In this document: positions 1-8,637 of the stretch, one piece after another
How positions within the stretch are numbered: the stretch's first letter is position 1
How the letters are laid out: each line of letters opens with the position of its first letter
Assembly: GCA_014284505.1 (NCBI GenBank)
Contig: JAAFYY010000001.1
Location: forward strand, 3,038,001 to 3,102,000
Length of the DNA stretch: 64,000 bases
DNA from: Streptacidiphilus sp. 4-A2
Lineage (GTDB): Bacteria > Actinomycetota > Actinomycetes > Streptomycetales > Streptomycetaceae
Direction of reading: 5' to 3'
Notes under the pieces: model-generated
Seen by the model: only the letters and a program-made list of their open reading frames with translations
What the model was told of the DNA's origin: nothing
Databases searched by the model: none
Position numbers and translations under genes: made by a program

Positions 1-286
1 GGCCGGCAGCGCATCGCATTCGTGCCCTTCTACGCCATCGCCGGCACCGCCCGCACCGCCGGCGCAACCACCGACCCCAACCCGCACGTACACGAGATCG
101 CCCGCGCACACGGCGTCAGCACCGCCCAGATCCGACTCGCCTGGACCCTGCACCAAGGCCCCACGTCCTGGCCATCCCCGGCACCGGCAACCGCGACCAC
201 CTCGCCAGAACATCGCCGTCAGCACGCTGCGCCTGTCGCAGGAAGAACTCGCCACACTTGACCCCCTCCGCCACGGAGCGGCCTGA
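1..286 (+). pseudogene. Aldo/keto reductase, C-terminal fragment
   Basis: Three frames must be joined to read a normal C-terminal part of an aldo/keto reductase: [20 protein letters not shown], then [15 protein letters not shown], then [18 protein letters not shown] and a stop at 284-286. The VLAIPGT segment and the NI..STLRLS tail are the usual strand and NADP-binding end of this family. The N-terminal two thirds lie left of the window. Frame breaks fall near 160 and 206, each repaired by adding one base, so either two sequencing deletions or a decayed gene. Substrate is unknown. Confidence 0.65.
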
Positions 287-557
287 GCCAGACCCTTGTC
301 AGCGTGGCCATGACAACTTCACGCACACGGAAGCACTCGTGCGCCGCTCCGCGCCCCGGGCCCGGCACAGCGGGTGGGGGTGGGTGCAGCGCCGTAGGGG
401 CCGGGAGGGTGTGGAAACGGACCGTACGGGTGCGGGCGGCTGGCAGCGGCACTCCGCTGGGGTGAGGCTGGACAAGCATGACCGACCACCTCGCGGAGGT
501 CCGTCGTCCGCCAAGCACCCGCCCGCGACCCGTGCACTTGTAGCCGAGGGATGTCAG

Positions 558-848
558 ATGTTCGAGAACCGTGCCCTGGAGATCCTGATCGTCGCGCTGG
601 TCGTGCTGCTGCTGTTCGGAGCCAAACGCCTGCCCGACGCGGCACGGTCGCTGGGCAAGTCCCTGCGCATCCTCAAGGCCGAGACCCAGGCCCTGCGCAC
701 CGACACCGCCGCTGCCACCGAGCCCGACAGCAGCAGTTCCTCGCCCGTGCTGGGGCCGGTACAGCCCGCCCTCTTCGAGACGGCGTCTCCAGCTGCTCCG
801 AGCCACGTATCCGAGGCCGCAACCGTCCGTCCGGCACCGCCTCTGTAG
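558..848 (+). CDS. tatA: TatA-family twin-arginine translocase subunit (copy 1)
   Basis: Small pore-forming subunit of the Tat pathway, which exports folded proteins across the membrane. The 96-residue product starts [14 protein letters not shown], has one membrane segment at about residues 8-22, the hinge [20 protein letters not shown] and an acidic then Ser/Pro-rich tail. The ATG at 558 places the membrane helix at the N-terminus as in all TatA; an upstream in-frame start at 258 would add about 100 low-complexity residues and is rejected. A gene for a Tat-signal protein follows at 1274. A second TatA of the same subtype is at 18164, so this is probably an accessory copy and the housekeeping tatAC may be elsewhere. 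Confidence 0.85.
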   Translation: MFENRALEILIVALVVLLLFGAKRLPDAARSLGKSLRILKAETQALRTDTAAATEPDSSSSSPVLGPVQPALFETASPAAPSHVSEAATVRPAPPL

Positions 849-1273
849 GCCTGGCCTGCCGAGCCCGCGCTCTCAAGCCGCCCAAGCTCAAGGGTGGCGC
901 CCCCCATGAAGGCCGGCCCGTCCGCGTGGATCCGCTGGATCCGCGGGCGGGCTGTCCCCGCATCTGCGCGTACAGCCGCCCGGCCGCACCGCCCGTGCCT
1001 GTGATCCGACCGGTCGGGTACGGATTCGGTGGCACCTTCCGTTCGGGAAGGTCCCCACCTCGCTGAACCGCATGCCAGGTCCCCAGCTACGGAGCGTTCA
1101 CCCGTTGGCGGACTGCGGAGAGCGGCCAGGTGCCCGCGGTGTTTTCGTTGAGTCATCGGCGATGGCGCCCTGTAATCGTGGCGCTGCCGAGACATGACCG
1201 GGCGCGAGCCGCGCTCCGACGTCCGAGGCCGTGGCTGTGGCTGCGGCGCTCCGCGAGCAGATGAGGTCCCACC
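849..1273. other. Gap of 425 bases without a supported gene
   Basis: Open frames exist on both strands here, but they have arginine-rich, low-complexity translations and no recognisable domain, typical of shadows in high-GC DNA. The promoter of the 1274 operon presumably lies in the last 150 bases; no convincing -35/-10 pair was found. Confidence 0.5.
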
Positions 1274-1564
1274 ATGGCTGAGCACTCCTCCCGGCGTAAC
1301 TTTCTGCGGCACGCCACGGCTGGTACGGCCGCTGTCGGCGCAGTCGTGCTGACCCCCGTCGCCCTGGGCCGAGGCACTGCCTCGGCCCAGACCCGCACTG
1401 CGGCGGCGACCAGCGGCGCCGTCCACCAGGGGCCCCTGGTGGCCTACGTCAAGAACGCCCGCACCGGCGAGATCGCGGTGATGGCCGGCGAGCGCGAGAT
1501 AGTCCACCACGACCCGCAGCTCGCCGCCCATCTCGGCCGCATAGCCGCGACCAGCAAGTCCTGA
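1274..1564 (+). CDS. Small Tat-exported protein of unknown function
   Basis: A 96-residue protein with a classic twin-arginine signal: S-R-R-N-F-L at residues 6-11, a hydrophobic stretch at about 15-33 and a likely cleavage after the AxA at 36-38. The mature part of about 58 residues has no domain I recognise; it contains GPLVAYVKNARTGEIAVMAG and a His pair. The gene for the DUF4331 protein starts 47 bases after its stop, so the two probably form an operon. A role as exported partner of that protein is inferred from position only. Confidence 0.75.
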   Translation: MAEHSSRRNFLRHATAGTAAVGAVVLTPVALGRGTASAQTRTAAATSGAVHQGPLVAYVKNARTGEIAVMAGEREIVHHDPQLAAHLGRIAATSKS

Positions 1565-1611
1565 CCCCCTCCCCCGCCTGCCCCACCCCCACGATCCTGA
1601 AAGAAGGCAGC

Positions 1612-3268
1612 GTGTCCTCGCACAAGGAAGCACCCGCCATCTCGACCGACCCGGTGGCTGACAACACCGACGTCTACGCATTCGTCAGCCCCGACCGGCC
1701 CGAGACCGTCACTCTCATCGCCAACTTCAGTCCCTTCGAGGACCCGGCGGGCGGCCCGAACTTCGACGAGTTCGGCGACGACGTGCTCTACGAGATCCAC
1801 ATCGACAACAACGGCGACGGGCTGCCGGAGATCACCTACCAGTTCCGGTTCAACACCGTGAACACGATCCCGAACACGTTCCTGTACAACGTCGGCACCA
1901 TCGAGTCGATCGACAGCAAGAACTGGAACCGCCGCCAGTTCGCCACCGTCACCCGGGTCAGCAACGGCGGAGGCAAGGACGGCAGCAGCCAGGTCCTGGG
2001 CAGCAACCTGCCCTGTCCGCCGTGCAACATCGGGCCGCTGTCCACGCCCAACTACGCGGCGCTGGCCGAGCAGGCCATCCACACCCTGCCCGGCGGCTGC
2101 AAGCTGTTCACCGGCCAGCGAGCCGAAGGATTCTACGTCGACATCGGCGCGATCTTCGACCTCGGCGACCTGCGGCCCTTCCAGAACCTGCACATCGGCA
2201 GCAGCATGCCCGCCGCTCCCGGAGTCAACGGGCCCAAGGCCAAGAACATCCACTCGATCGCCCTACAGGTGCCCGCCTGCGACCTGACCGCGAACGGCAG
2301 GACGCCCACCAGCGTCACCGACCCCAACTCCACCATCGGGGTCTACGCCACGGCCGGCCGCCAGCGCTCACGGATGCTCGAGGCGGACGGCACCAGCACC
2401 AACAGCGGGCCCTTCGTCCAGGTCTCCCGCCTGGGCAACCCGCTGTTCAACGAGGTCCTGGTCCCCATCTCGAAGAAGGACTTCTTCAACTCCCAAGCCC
2501 CGGTCAACGACAAGCAGTTCGCCGCCGACGTCGCCACCCCCGAGCTGTCCCAGCTGCTGCCCGTCCTGTACCCGGGCGTCTTCCCCAACCTCGCTGCCCT
2601 CAACGCCTCCGGCAAGCCCCGCGCCGACCTCCTGGCGATCCTGCTCACGGGGATCCCGGCCGGCATCGTCCCCGGCTTCCAGAACGTCACCGGCAACGGC
2701 ACCGTCCAGGCCGACATGCTCCGGCTGAACATGGCCATCCCGCCGACCCTCCAAAGCCCCAGCAACCTCGGGCTGATCGGCATGGACCCGGCCGGATTCC
2801 CCAACGGCCGCCGGGTCTTCGACGACGTCACCACCATCGAACTGCGCGCCCTGGCCGGCGCCACCTACGCCCTGGTCGACAAGACCTACACCCCGACGCC
2901 GCCGCAGGCGCCATCACCCAGGGCATCACCTCCAGCAACACCGACGTCACCGCCGACAACACCGTGCACTACCTGCCCTGCTTCCCCTACCTGGGCACCC
3001 CGCACGGCGGCTACTTCAACCCCGACGACAACACCCCCGCCCCCGACCTGGACGCCACCCCCTCGGCGGACCGGACACCGGCCGCGGCGGCAGCCGGCAC
3101 AGCACCAACGCCGCCAAGGTCATCGGCGGCACCGCCCTGGCCACCACCGCCGCCCTCGCCGGAGCCACCGCCCTCGGCTACCGGGCCCGTGCAACCGCAA
3201 CCGCCACCGCAGGCAGCACGCACGGTACGCGCGACACCAGCGACGACCGCTCCCCGGTCGCGCCATGA
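1612..3268 (+). CDS. DUF4331 family protein
   Basis: Starts with GTG behind AAGAAGG at 1600-1606. The first 430 residues are continuous and match DUF4331: an N-terminal SSHKEAPAI, then NTDVYAFVSPD, FDEFGDDVLYEIHIDNNGDG and GPNVD-type blocks. Near 2893 the frame shifts, in a C run, into AGAITQGITSSNTDVTADNT and YLPCFPYLGTPHGGYF. A second shift near 3067 leads to a C-terminal segment, GGTALATTAALAGATALGY, that looks like one membrane helix, ending at 3266-3268. The family is of unknown function; HKEAP and acidic Asx blocks hint at metal binding. No signal peptide is visible, so the C-terminal helix may anchor it. Confidence 0.8.
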
Positions 3269-3629
3269 CCGCCCAGCACGCCTCCACGCCGGTCGGGCAC
3301 ACACACGGACACACCCACGGGCAGACCTACGGCCCCAGCCAGGACGGCAGCGTCATGGTCGACATCGGCGGCAACGTCGGCGCCCTGATCATCCACACTC
3401 CACCCGGACTCCACGGAGCCGAGATCGACATCAGCCCCGCAGGCCACGCAGAGGCCACGACACACGTGGCCGTACGGGAACGAAGCGGCCCCGGGCCGAC
3501 CAGGTACGCCGCCGTCTTCCCCTCCCTGACCGCCGGACCTACACGATCTGGAACCCGGACTCACGCCCTGTCGCCGAGGTGACCGTCACCGGCGGACAGG
3601 TCGCCCGGTTCGACTGGCCGGAACCCTGA
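3265..3629 (+). CDS. His-rich conserved protein following DUF4331
   Basis: The ATG overlaps the stop of the DUF4331 gene (ATGA), so the two are translationally coupled. About 121 residues. The N-terminus holds a run of His residues (STPVGHTHGHTHGQTYG), then DGSVMVDIGGNVGALIIHT and GLHGAEIDIS, and after a one-base frame break near 3537 the end TYTIWNPDSRPVAEVTVTGG with a final VARFDWPEP. The His cluster suggests metal binding. The repeated beta-strand pattern suggests a small beta-barrel. I do not recognise a named family; function is unknown. Confidence 0.65.
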
Positions 3630-3707
3630 CCACCCGCGCCCCGCCTCAAATCCCGAATTTCGGTCGGCGGAAGCAACAGGCCAGAGCCCGTCCAAGGGAT
3701 CGTCGCA

Positions 3708-3740
3708 GGGCCTCCGTTCACGACACGTGAACGGAGGCCC
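3708..3740. terminator. Hairpin terminator after the DUF4331 operon
   Basis: Perfect 13-base inverted repeat, GGGCCTCCGTTCA at 3708-3720 and its complement at 3728-3740, with a 7-base loop. It lies 79 bases past the last stop of the operon. There is no U tract, as is common in actinomycetes. Confidence 0.75.
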
Positions 3741-3982
3741 CGACAGCCGGATGGAGAGACGGGAGCCACCGGCTTGCGGACCCGGACCGACAGCCGCCCC
3801 CGCCGTCCCGACGCCCGCGCGGGACGGCGGCGCCCCCTTGTGATGCCGGACTTCTTGCCGGATGCGCGGGCTACTGGTGAGGAGCCGACGTAGGCCGGGC
3901 TGCGGCCGGGCTCCTGCGGCAGCCGGCATCGAGGGGCTTCGGGGTCCGCCGGGGAACCGACGCAAGGGACTACTCTGAAAAG

Positions 3983-4354
3983 ATGAGCTTCTGGCAGGTC
4001 ACCGCAGTCCCCGGCCGTTCTGTGCAGGGAACGTGCGGACACTTGGCGGAGGCCCTGGACGTTTCCGTCCCAGCGGTGCGGCAGTGCTGGGAATGTGTAC
4101 GGGCGGGGTCCCGCTGGGTGCATTTGCGGCAATGCCTGACGTGCGGCCATGTCGGTTGCTGCGACTCCTCGCCCGGCCGGCACGCCCACGGCCATGCCCG
4201 CGCCGGGCACGACCTCGCGCGCTCGGTCGAGCCGGGAGAGCGGTGGGCGTGGTGCTACGCCGACGAGCTGTTCCTGGAGCCGACCGGCGTCCTGGACGGT
4301 GCTGAGGCAGTTGATGGATCACAGAATGCTGGGGACGGTTCGGGTCTGAAGTGA
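3983..4354 (+). CDS. UBP-type zinc finger protein
   Basis: A 123-residue protein with the zinc-finger pattern of ubiquitin hydrolases, found as a stand-alone domain in many actinomycetes. Visible ligands are Cys18, His20, Cys35, Cys38, Cys51, Cys54, Cys59/60 and His67-71, in the blocks WVHLRQCLTCGHVGCCDSSP and RHAHGHARAGH, followed by SVEPGERWAWCYADE. The last 20 residues (after FLEPTG) look unrelated and may result from a small shift. Its bacterial role is not established. It stands alone, with an IS remnant downstream. Confidence 0.8.
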   Translation: MSFWQVTAVPGRSVQGTCGHLAEALDVSVPAVRQCWECVRAGSRWVHLRQCLTCGHVGCCDSSPGRHAHGHARAGHDLARSVEPGERWAWCYADELFLEPTGVLDGAEAVDGSQNAGDGSGLK

Positions 4355-4552
4355 GCGGTGAGCCGCCCGATCGTTCCGGGCGGCCCACCTGCCACCGTTG
4401 CCCGACGGCGACCTGGTTGAGCGGCGCCCGACTCCCCGCACAGGGTGCCGACCCAGCTGCCCCGCAGGGGAAAACCAGCAGTGGCCTGTTCGCCGGATCG
4501 CGTGGCCCGTGCGCGGCATGATGGTTCGGTGCTGCGACGGGCCTGCCTCGCG

Positions 4553-5110
4553 ATGACGAACACCTTCGCCCTCATACGCCTGCTGCCGATGAGCGACCGC
4601 GACAAGGACGTCGAGATCCTTGCGCTGCGGCACCAGCTCGCCGTCCTGCAACGCCAATTCGGCAGGCCCGTGTTCACTCCGCGCGACCGCACGCTGCTGG
4701 CCGCGCTCCTGCACCATCTGCCGATGGCGAAGCTGCGTCAACTCCAGCTGCTGGTGAAACCCGGACACGATTCTGCGCCGGCACCGCGACCTGCTCAAAC
4801 GTCGGCACGCCGCGACGTGTGCACCCAAGCGGCCCGGCCGGCCGCGCACCCTGCGCTCGATCCGGGCCCTGGTCCTGCGGCTGGCGCGGGAGAACAGCTC
4901 GTGGGGCTGGCGCAGAATCCACGACGAACTCTTCCCCAAGCTCTTCGACCTTCACCTGGAACCAGACCCACCTCCCGCACGCGCTCCGCGAGTCCGAGGA
5001 CTTCTCCAACGGGCACCGGCCCCACCGCACCCTTCGCAGCCCTGCTCCACTGCGACTGCCGCCCGACTCCGTCGCCGAACGGCGATCTCCAGCCGTTGGC
5101 CCAGAGCCCC
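4553..5110 (+). pseudogene. IS transposase (integrase-core type), internally deleted remnant
   Basis: The N-terminal part MTNTFALIRLLPMSDRDKD and EILALRHQLAVLQRQ is that of a common actinobacterial integrase-core transposase. After a shift the frame reads LRRHRDLLKRRHAATC-like and RPRTLRSIRALVLRLAREN. The catalytic core is missing. The text resumes with the C-terminal FTWNQTHLPHALRESEDF and NGHRPHRTL. About 200 residues are lost. A second copy of the 3' part lies on the other strand at 8517-8625. Confidence 0.7.
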
Positions 5111-5192
5111 ACTGCTGGTGCCTGCTGCGAGGACCGGGAGGCCACCTGACCTGGATGGATGGATGGCGTATCTGACACCCACAGTGTCGGCA

Positions 5193-5549
5193 TCACCCCG
5201 CTTCAGCGAGGAGCGCGTCGACCAGACGACGTGAGTGCTCGAGTCCCGCGATCGACTCGTCCAGGCGCGTGCGCTGCCGGGCCAGGCGGGTGACCATCTC
5301 CGGGCACTGCGGCAGCAGCCGCCCCGCGTCGTACCCCACGCACGGCAGCATGACCGCGATGTTCGCGGTGTTCAGACCCGCGGCGAGCAGCGCGCGGATG
5401 GTGTCGACACGCACCACGTCCGACTCCTGGTAGCGGCGTCGGCCCGCAGGCGTCCGGTCGGGGGCCAGCAGCCCGCGTTCCTCGTAGTACCGCAGCAGCC
5501 GTTCCGGCACACCGGAACGGGCGGCGAGTTCGCCGATCTGCATCCGCAC
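5193..5549 (-). CDS. MerR family transcriptional regulator
   Basis: 118 residues. The N-terminal winged helix is typical: MQIGELAARSGVPERLLRYY, then EERGLLAPDRTPAGRRRY, followed by a dimer coiled coil (TRLARQRTRLDESIAGLEHS). There is no large effector domain, as in SoxR- or CueR-sized members, but the Cys pair of a metal sensor is not evident. It is divergent from the SDR gene at 5655, with a MerR-style promoter in the 105-base gap, and probably controls the SDR-wrbA-isomerase genes. Confidence 0.85.
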   Translation of the reverse strand: MRMQIGELAARSGVPERLLRYYEERGLLAPDRTPAGRRRYQESDVVRVDTIRALLAAGLNTANIAVMLPCVGYDAGRLLPQCPEMVTRLARQRTRLDESIAGLEHSRRLVDALLAEAG

Positions 5550-5584
5550 TTCCCCCTCTCTGGCCTGCGGTGATGCCGCAGGGC

Positions 5585-5616
5585 TTGCTCCTCACACCGA
5601 TGAGAGGACCTACGTT
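5585..5616 (+). promoter_or_regulatory. MerR-type promoter of the SDR operon
   Basis: TTGCTC at 5585-5590 and CTACGT at 5610-5615 are 19 bases apart, the long spacing that MerR regulators correct by bending DNA. The spacer holds the imperfect dyad TCCTC-N10-GAGGA. It faces the SDR gene and lies between it and the divergent merR gene. Confidence 0.55.
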
Positions 5617-5654
5617 CGTCGCGTTGAACACCATCCGAGTCGGAGGAGATTCCC

Positions 5655-6317
5655 GTGCCAGGACTGATCATCGTGGGCGCCGGGCCGGGCCTGGGCACTG
5701 CGGTCGCCGTGCGGTTCGCGCGCGAGGGCCTGCCCGTCGCGGCGATCGCCCGCAGCCAGGCCGTACACGAGGTCGCCGACGCCGTACGCACGCAGACCTC
5801 GGCGCGGGTGCTGGCGCTGCGTGCCGACAGCAGCGACCGTACCGCGCTGCACGCCGCCGTCGACCTCGCGGTGGACGCGCACGGCGTACCCGACGTCCTC
5901 GTCTACAACGCCGCGATCATCCAGTCGGACCGGCCCGGCGAACTGAGCACACAGCAGCACCTGGATGCCTGGTCGGTGAACGTCCTCGGCGCGATGGACG
6001 CGGCCACGTACCTGGTCCCGCACATGGCCCGGACCGGCGGCGGCACGGTGATCTTCACCGGCGGCATGCCGCAACCCGTCAGCCGCAGCACGAGCCTGTC
6101 CCTCGGCAAGGCCGGTGTACGCGCGCTCACCCAGATCCTCGACCAGGAGTACCGCCACCTCGGCGTGCACGTGGCCGCCGTCACGGTGGACTGCGCCATC
6201 GTGCCGGGCACCGACGCGGACCCCGACCTGATCGCTGAGCACTACTGGGCTCTGCACCGGCAGCCGCAGGCGCAGTGGCGACACGAGATCGTGCACTCGG
6301 CCTCAGCCGTGCTGTGA
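5655..6317 (+). CDS. SDR family oxidoreductase
   Basis: 220-residue short-chain dehydrogenase, GTG start behind GGAGGAG at 5642-5648. The Rossmann motif is the variant GAGPGLG (about residues 8-14) instead of TGxxxGIG. NAA is present (LVYNAAI, near 95). The usual YxxxK catalytic pair is replaced: the helix reads STSLSLGKAGVRAL, so Lys remains but the Tyr position is Ser/Leu. This is a known divergent SDR branch with uncertain substrates. It is first in a group with wrbA and a muconolactone-isomerase-like gene, which suggests a quinone or aromatic stress response. Confidence 0.8.
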   Translation: MPGLIIVGAGPGLGTAVAVRFAREGLPVAAIARSQAVHEVADAVRTQTSARVLALRADSSDRTALHAAVDLAVDAHGVPDVLVYNAAIIQSDRPGELSTQQHLDAWSVNVLGAMDAATYLVPHMARTGGGTVIFTGGMPQPVSRSTSLSLGKAGVRALTQILDQEYRHLGVHVAAVTVDCAIVPGTDADPDLIAEHYWALHRQPQAQWRHEIVHSASAVL

Positions 6318-6414
6318 ACACGTCCTCGACCTGATGCGAACGGCAGACATCCGGCCGAGCCGGACACCCGTTCCCTCGCAAGCCCCCACCACCACCTCGA
6401 AACGGAGAACCCCT

Positions 6415-7041
6415 GTGTCCACCCCCGTGAAGCTCGCCATCGTCCACTGCTCCTCCACCGGCACCATCACCGAGATCGCCAAGGAACTGCATGACGCCGG
6501 AGTCAAGGCCGGCGCCCAGGTTCGCCTGCTGAAGGCCGCCGAGCTCGCCCCGTCCAGCGCCATCGAGTCCAACCCGGCCTGGGCCGCCCACCACGCCGCC
6601 ACCCGGGACATCCCCGAGGCGAGCGCCGGGGACATCGAGTGGGCCGACGCGGTGCTCCTGGGTTCCCCCACCCGCTTCGGCAACGTCTCCGCGCAGCTCA
6701 AGCAGTTCATCGACGGCCTCGGCGCCCTGTGGACCCAGGGCAAGCTGGCCGACAAGGTCTACAGCGGCTTCGTCTCCAGCGCCACCGCCCACGGCGGCCA
6801 GGAGTCCACCCTCCTCGCCCTCTACCACTCGATCCACCACTTCGGCGGCATCATCGTCAGCCCCGGCTTCACCGACCCGGCCAAATTCGTCGACGGCAAC
6901 CCGTACGGCACCTCCCACGTCGACGCCCAGGGCAGCAACCCCGTCGGCGAGACCACCCGCACCGCCGCCCGTATCCAGGCCGAGCGCGTCGTCAGGATCG
7001 CCGCGCAGCTCAAGGCCGCCGCAAAGGTCAGCGCCGCCTGA
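6415..7041 (+). CDS. wrbA: NAD(P)H:quinone oxidoreductase, WrbA type
   Basis: Flavodoxin-like enzyme that reduces quinones by two electrons and prevents semiquinone cycling, in the cytoplasm. GTG start behind AACGGAGAA. Visible are the FMN phosphate loop HCSSTGTITEIAKEL, the flavin contact GSPTRFGNVSAQLKQFID, the GxxxxKVYSGFVSSAT block and the loop HGGQESTLLALY. Family length (about 208 residues) is normal and the frame is intact. It follows the SDR gene by 97 bases and is probably co-regulated by the MerR protein. Confidence 0.9.
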   Translation: MSTPVKLAIVHCSSTGTITEIAKELHDAGVKAGAQVRLLKAAELAPSSAIESNPAWAAHHAATRDIPEASAGDIEWADAVLLGSPTRFGNVSAQLKQFIDGLGALWTQGKLADKVYSGFVSSATAHGGQESTLLALYHSIHHFGGIIVSPGFTDPAKFVDGNPYGTSHVDAQGSNPVGETTRTAARIQAERVVRIAAQLKAAAKVSAA

Positions 7042-7080
7042 CCGATCGTCGCATCAGCGTCAGAAACAGAAGGAGAAGCC

Positions 7081-7386
7081 GTGAACGAGTTCCTGGTCGA
7101 AATCACCACCACCGTGCCCGAGGGCACCGATCCGGCCGAGGTCGAGCGCCTGCGCGTGGCCGAAGCCGTCCGGGCCGCGGAACTGGCCCGCGCCGGGCAC
7201 CTGGTCAGGCTGTGGCGCCCGGTGGGTGAGCTGCGCAGCATCGGCCTCTGGCGGGCTGCCGACCAGGCCGAGCTGTACGGGGCGGGGCTGGGCACACTTC
7301 CCCTGTGGCCGTGGATGACCGCGACGGTCACCTGCGTCCAGGCGCACCCCAATGACCCGGCCGGATCCAGCGACACAGCAGTCTGA
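7081..7386 (+). CDS. Muconolactone delta-isomerase-like protein
   Basis: 101 residues from a GTG behind AGAAGGAGA. The sequence NEFLVEITTTVPEGTDPAEV followed by ERLRVAEAVRAAELARAGHL and RLWRPVGELRSIGLWRA is characteristic of the muconolactone isomerase (CatC-like) fold, a ferredoxin-like oligomer. No other catechol-pathway gene is nearby, so it may act on a different lactone or as a stress-linked dimeric barrel protein. It is the last gene of the redox group; a strong terminator follows. Confidence 0.75.
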   Translation: MNEFLVEITTTVPEGTDPAEVERLRVAEAVRAAELARAGHLVRLWRPVGELRSIGLWRAADQAELYGAGLGTLPLWPWMTATVTCVQAHPNDPAGSSDTAV

Positions 7387-7425
7387 TCCCCACACGTCCG
7401 ATCCCCACGCGGCTCCCTGCGGGCG

Positions 7426-7462
7426 CGGATCGTCGCCGACCTCAGTGGTCGGCGACGATCCG
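7426..7462. terminator. Hairpin terminator after the redox group
   Basis: Perfect 16-base stem, CGGATCGTCGCCGACC at 7426-7441 with its complement at 7447-7462, around a 5-base loop. It lies 40 bases after the isomerase gene stop. Confidence 0.8.
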
Positions 7463-7479
7463 GGAAACGGCGGTGGCGA

Positions 7480-7666
7480 TCGCTGACGGCGCCGCTGAGG
7501 TCGCGTCTCAACGTCGTGCCGGAGCCCCGCTCGGAGTGGTACACCACCCAGCCGTCCCCGTCGCGGCCGAGGATACGGGTCGTCTCCTGGGGTAACCATC
7601 GAGGGCGTAGGCGGCCGGATGGACGCCGGCTTCGTCGAGGGCCTGCTTGAGCTCGGAGCGGTTCAC
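7480..7666 (-). pseudogene. Small conserved actinobacterial protein, broken copy
   Basis: From a GTG at 7666 the reading NRSELKQALDEAGVHPAAY followed by ALDGY resembles the N-terminus of small Streptomyces proteins of about 70 residues. The frame breaks near 7590 and continues as ETTRILGRDGDGWVVYHSER with GSGTTLRRDLSGA. No end is clear before the terminator. Function is unknown and the family assignment rests on memory of similar sequences. Confidence 0.35.
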
Positions 7667-7730
7667 GGAGTGAGCTCGGGGGTCCAGGGCTGCTTGAGGT
7701 GGCGCCGCCCCGCGCCGGGCCGTAGCGCCG

Positions 7731-8219
7731 TCACGCCGCCCGCCGGCGTCGCCTCGCCAGCAGGTACACCCACCTGACCTGGCGTGTCGGCACTGCGCCC
7801 AGCATCACCAGCCCGAGGCCGGCGAAGCCCACTCCGAAGACCGCCGCGATCACCACGTCCCGGCCCGACTGCGCCTGCGCCGTGGTCACAGCCGACGCGA
7901 TCCACGGCGTGGCGGCCTTGTAGACGACGGGCAGCTGGTCTGTGACGCCGTACTGGGTCGGGATGTCGTCGATCCAGTCGTCCTCTACGACGCCCACGGT
8001 GGTGTCCATGAAGCGGACCTCGTCGGTGTTGCTGGACTTCCCGGGCGTGACCTGTACGACCGTCCCCGTGACCCGGGTGCCGTGGGCGAGGAGCTGTCCG
8101 GCCTGGTGGCCGACGACGGCGTCAACGGTGACCAAAGTGATGCCGCCGATGACGAACAGCAGTCCTACGGTCCAGCTGACGGATGTGCGCCAGGCGGCTG
8201 CCCACCATCGTCTTCTCAT
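7731..8219 (-). CDS. DUF3592-like membrane protein
   Basis: 162 residues from ATG (MRRRWWAAAWRTSVSW). Two membrane helices, about residues 12-34 and 121-143, flank an extracytoplasmic part with VTGTVVQVTPGKSSNTDEV and DQLPVVYKAATPWIAS. This G-x-V-x-G-T-V layout with a following VVY is that of DUF3592 proteins, whose function is unknown. The tail is rich in Arg (LLARRRRRAA). Further upstream starts would add low-complexity sequence. Confidence 0.65.
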   Translation of the reverse strand: MRRRWWAAAWRTSVSWTVGLLFVIGGITLVTVDAVVGHQAGQLLAHGTRVTGTVVQVTPGKSSNTDEVRFMDTTVGVVEDDWIDDIPTQYGVTDQLPVVYKAATPWIASAVTTAQAQSGRDVVIAAVFGVGFAGLGLVMLGAVPTRQVRWVYLLARRRRRAA

Positions 8220-8339
8220 GCCGGGGATACTGTCATGTGTGCTGGTCAGTGGCTTGAAGCGGGGTGGCGCCGACAGGAGCCGGGCCCGGGGCTTCCGCGG
8301 GGACGGGTGGCCGTAGCACTCATCGCCTGCGACAACTGA

Positions 8340-8428
8340 GGACCATCCCTGCATGCACGGGGATGAGCCCGCGATCTCGCGGCACAGGGCGGCGACCAAG
8401 TGGTCCTTCCTGCGGGCACGGGGATGAG
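8340..8428. CRISPR. Possible CRISPR relic, two degenerate type I-E-like repeats
   Basis: Two 28-base units end in the identical string CACGGGGATGAG (8356-8367 and 8417-8428), exactly 61 bases apart, the period of type I-E arrays (28-29 repeat plus 32-33 spacer). They agree at 21 of 28 positions by my count; differences are in the 5' half. The ending GCACGGGGATGAG is typical of actinobacterial type I-E repeats. No further unit at this period and no cas gene is present in the window. It lies beside an IS remnant. Confidence 0.45.
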
Positions 8429-8516
8429 TGCGTGGTGGTGAACCGGTCTGTAGCTCGATGACCAGCAGCTTTCGAGTGGTCGTGGAGTCGGGGTGGCCGG
8501 TTTCGGGCAGCCAACG

Positions 8517-8625
8517 TAGGGTGCAGCGCTGCGAAGGGTGCGGCGGGGCCGGTGCCCGTTGGAGAAGTCCTCGGACTCACGGATTGCGTGCGGGAGGTGT
8601 GTCTGGTGCCAGGTGAAGGTCCGGT
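8517..8625 (-). pseudogene. Transposase 3' fragment, second copy
   Basis: Read on the minus strand this gives a near copy of 4937-5046, including the C-terminal transposase words HLPHAIRESEDFSNGHRP and RRTLRS. Only about 110 bases are clearly homologous. The matching fragments at 4.9 and 8.6 kb are in opposite orientation and flank the redox group. Confidence 0.6.
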
Positions 8626-8637
8626 CCAGGAGCTCTG

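Noticed and set aside
258..557. An N-terminal extension of about 100 residues for TatA copy 1
   Set aside because: TatA must begin with its membrane helix; the extension is Arg-rich and without pattern.
7426..7462. A tRNA or small RNA gene at the strong hairpin
   Set aside because: It is a single perfect stem-loop without cloverleaf or other arms; terminator is the simpler reading.
8279..8307. A third CRISPR-like unit upstream (CGCGGGGACGGG)
   Set aside because: Only the last 12 bases are similar (about 9 of 12), the period would be 60 rather than 61, and the 5' half does not match.
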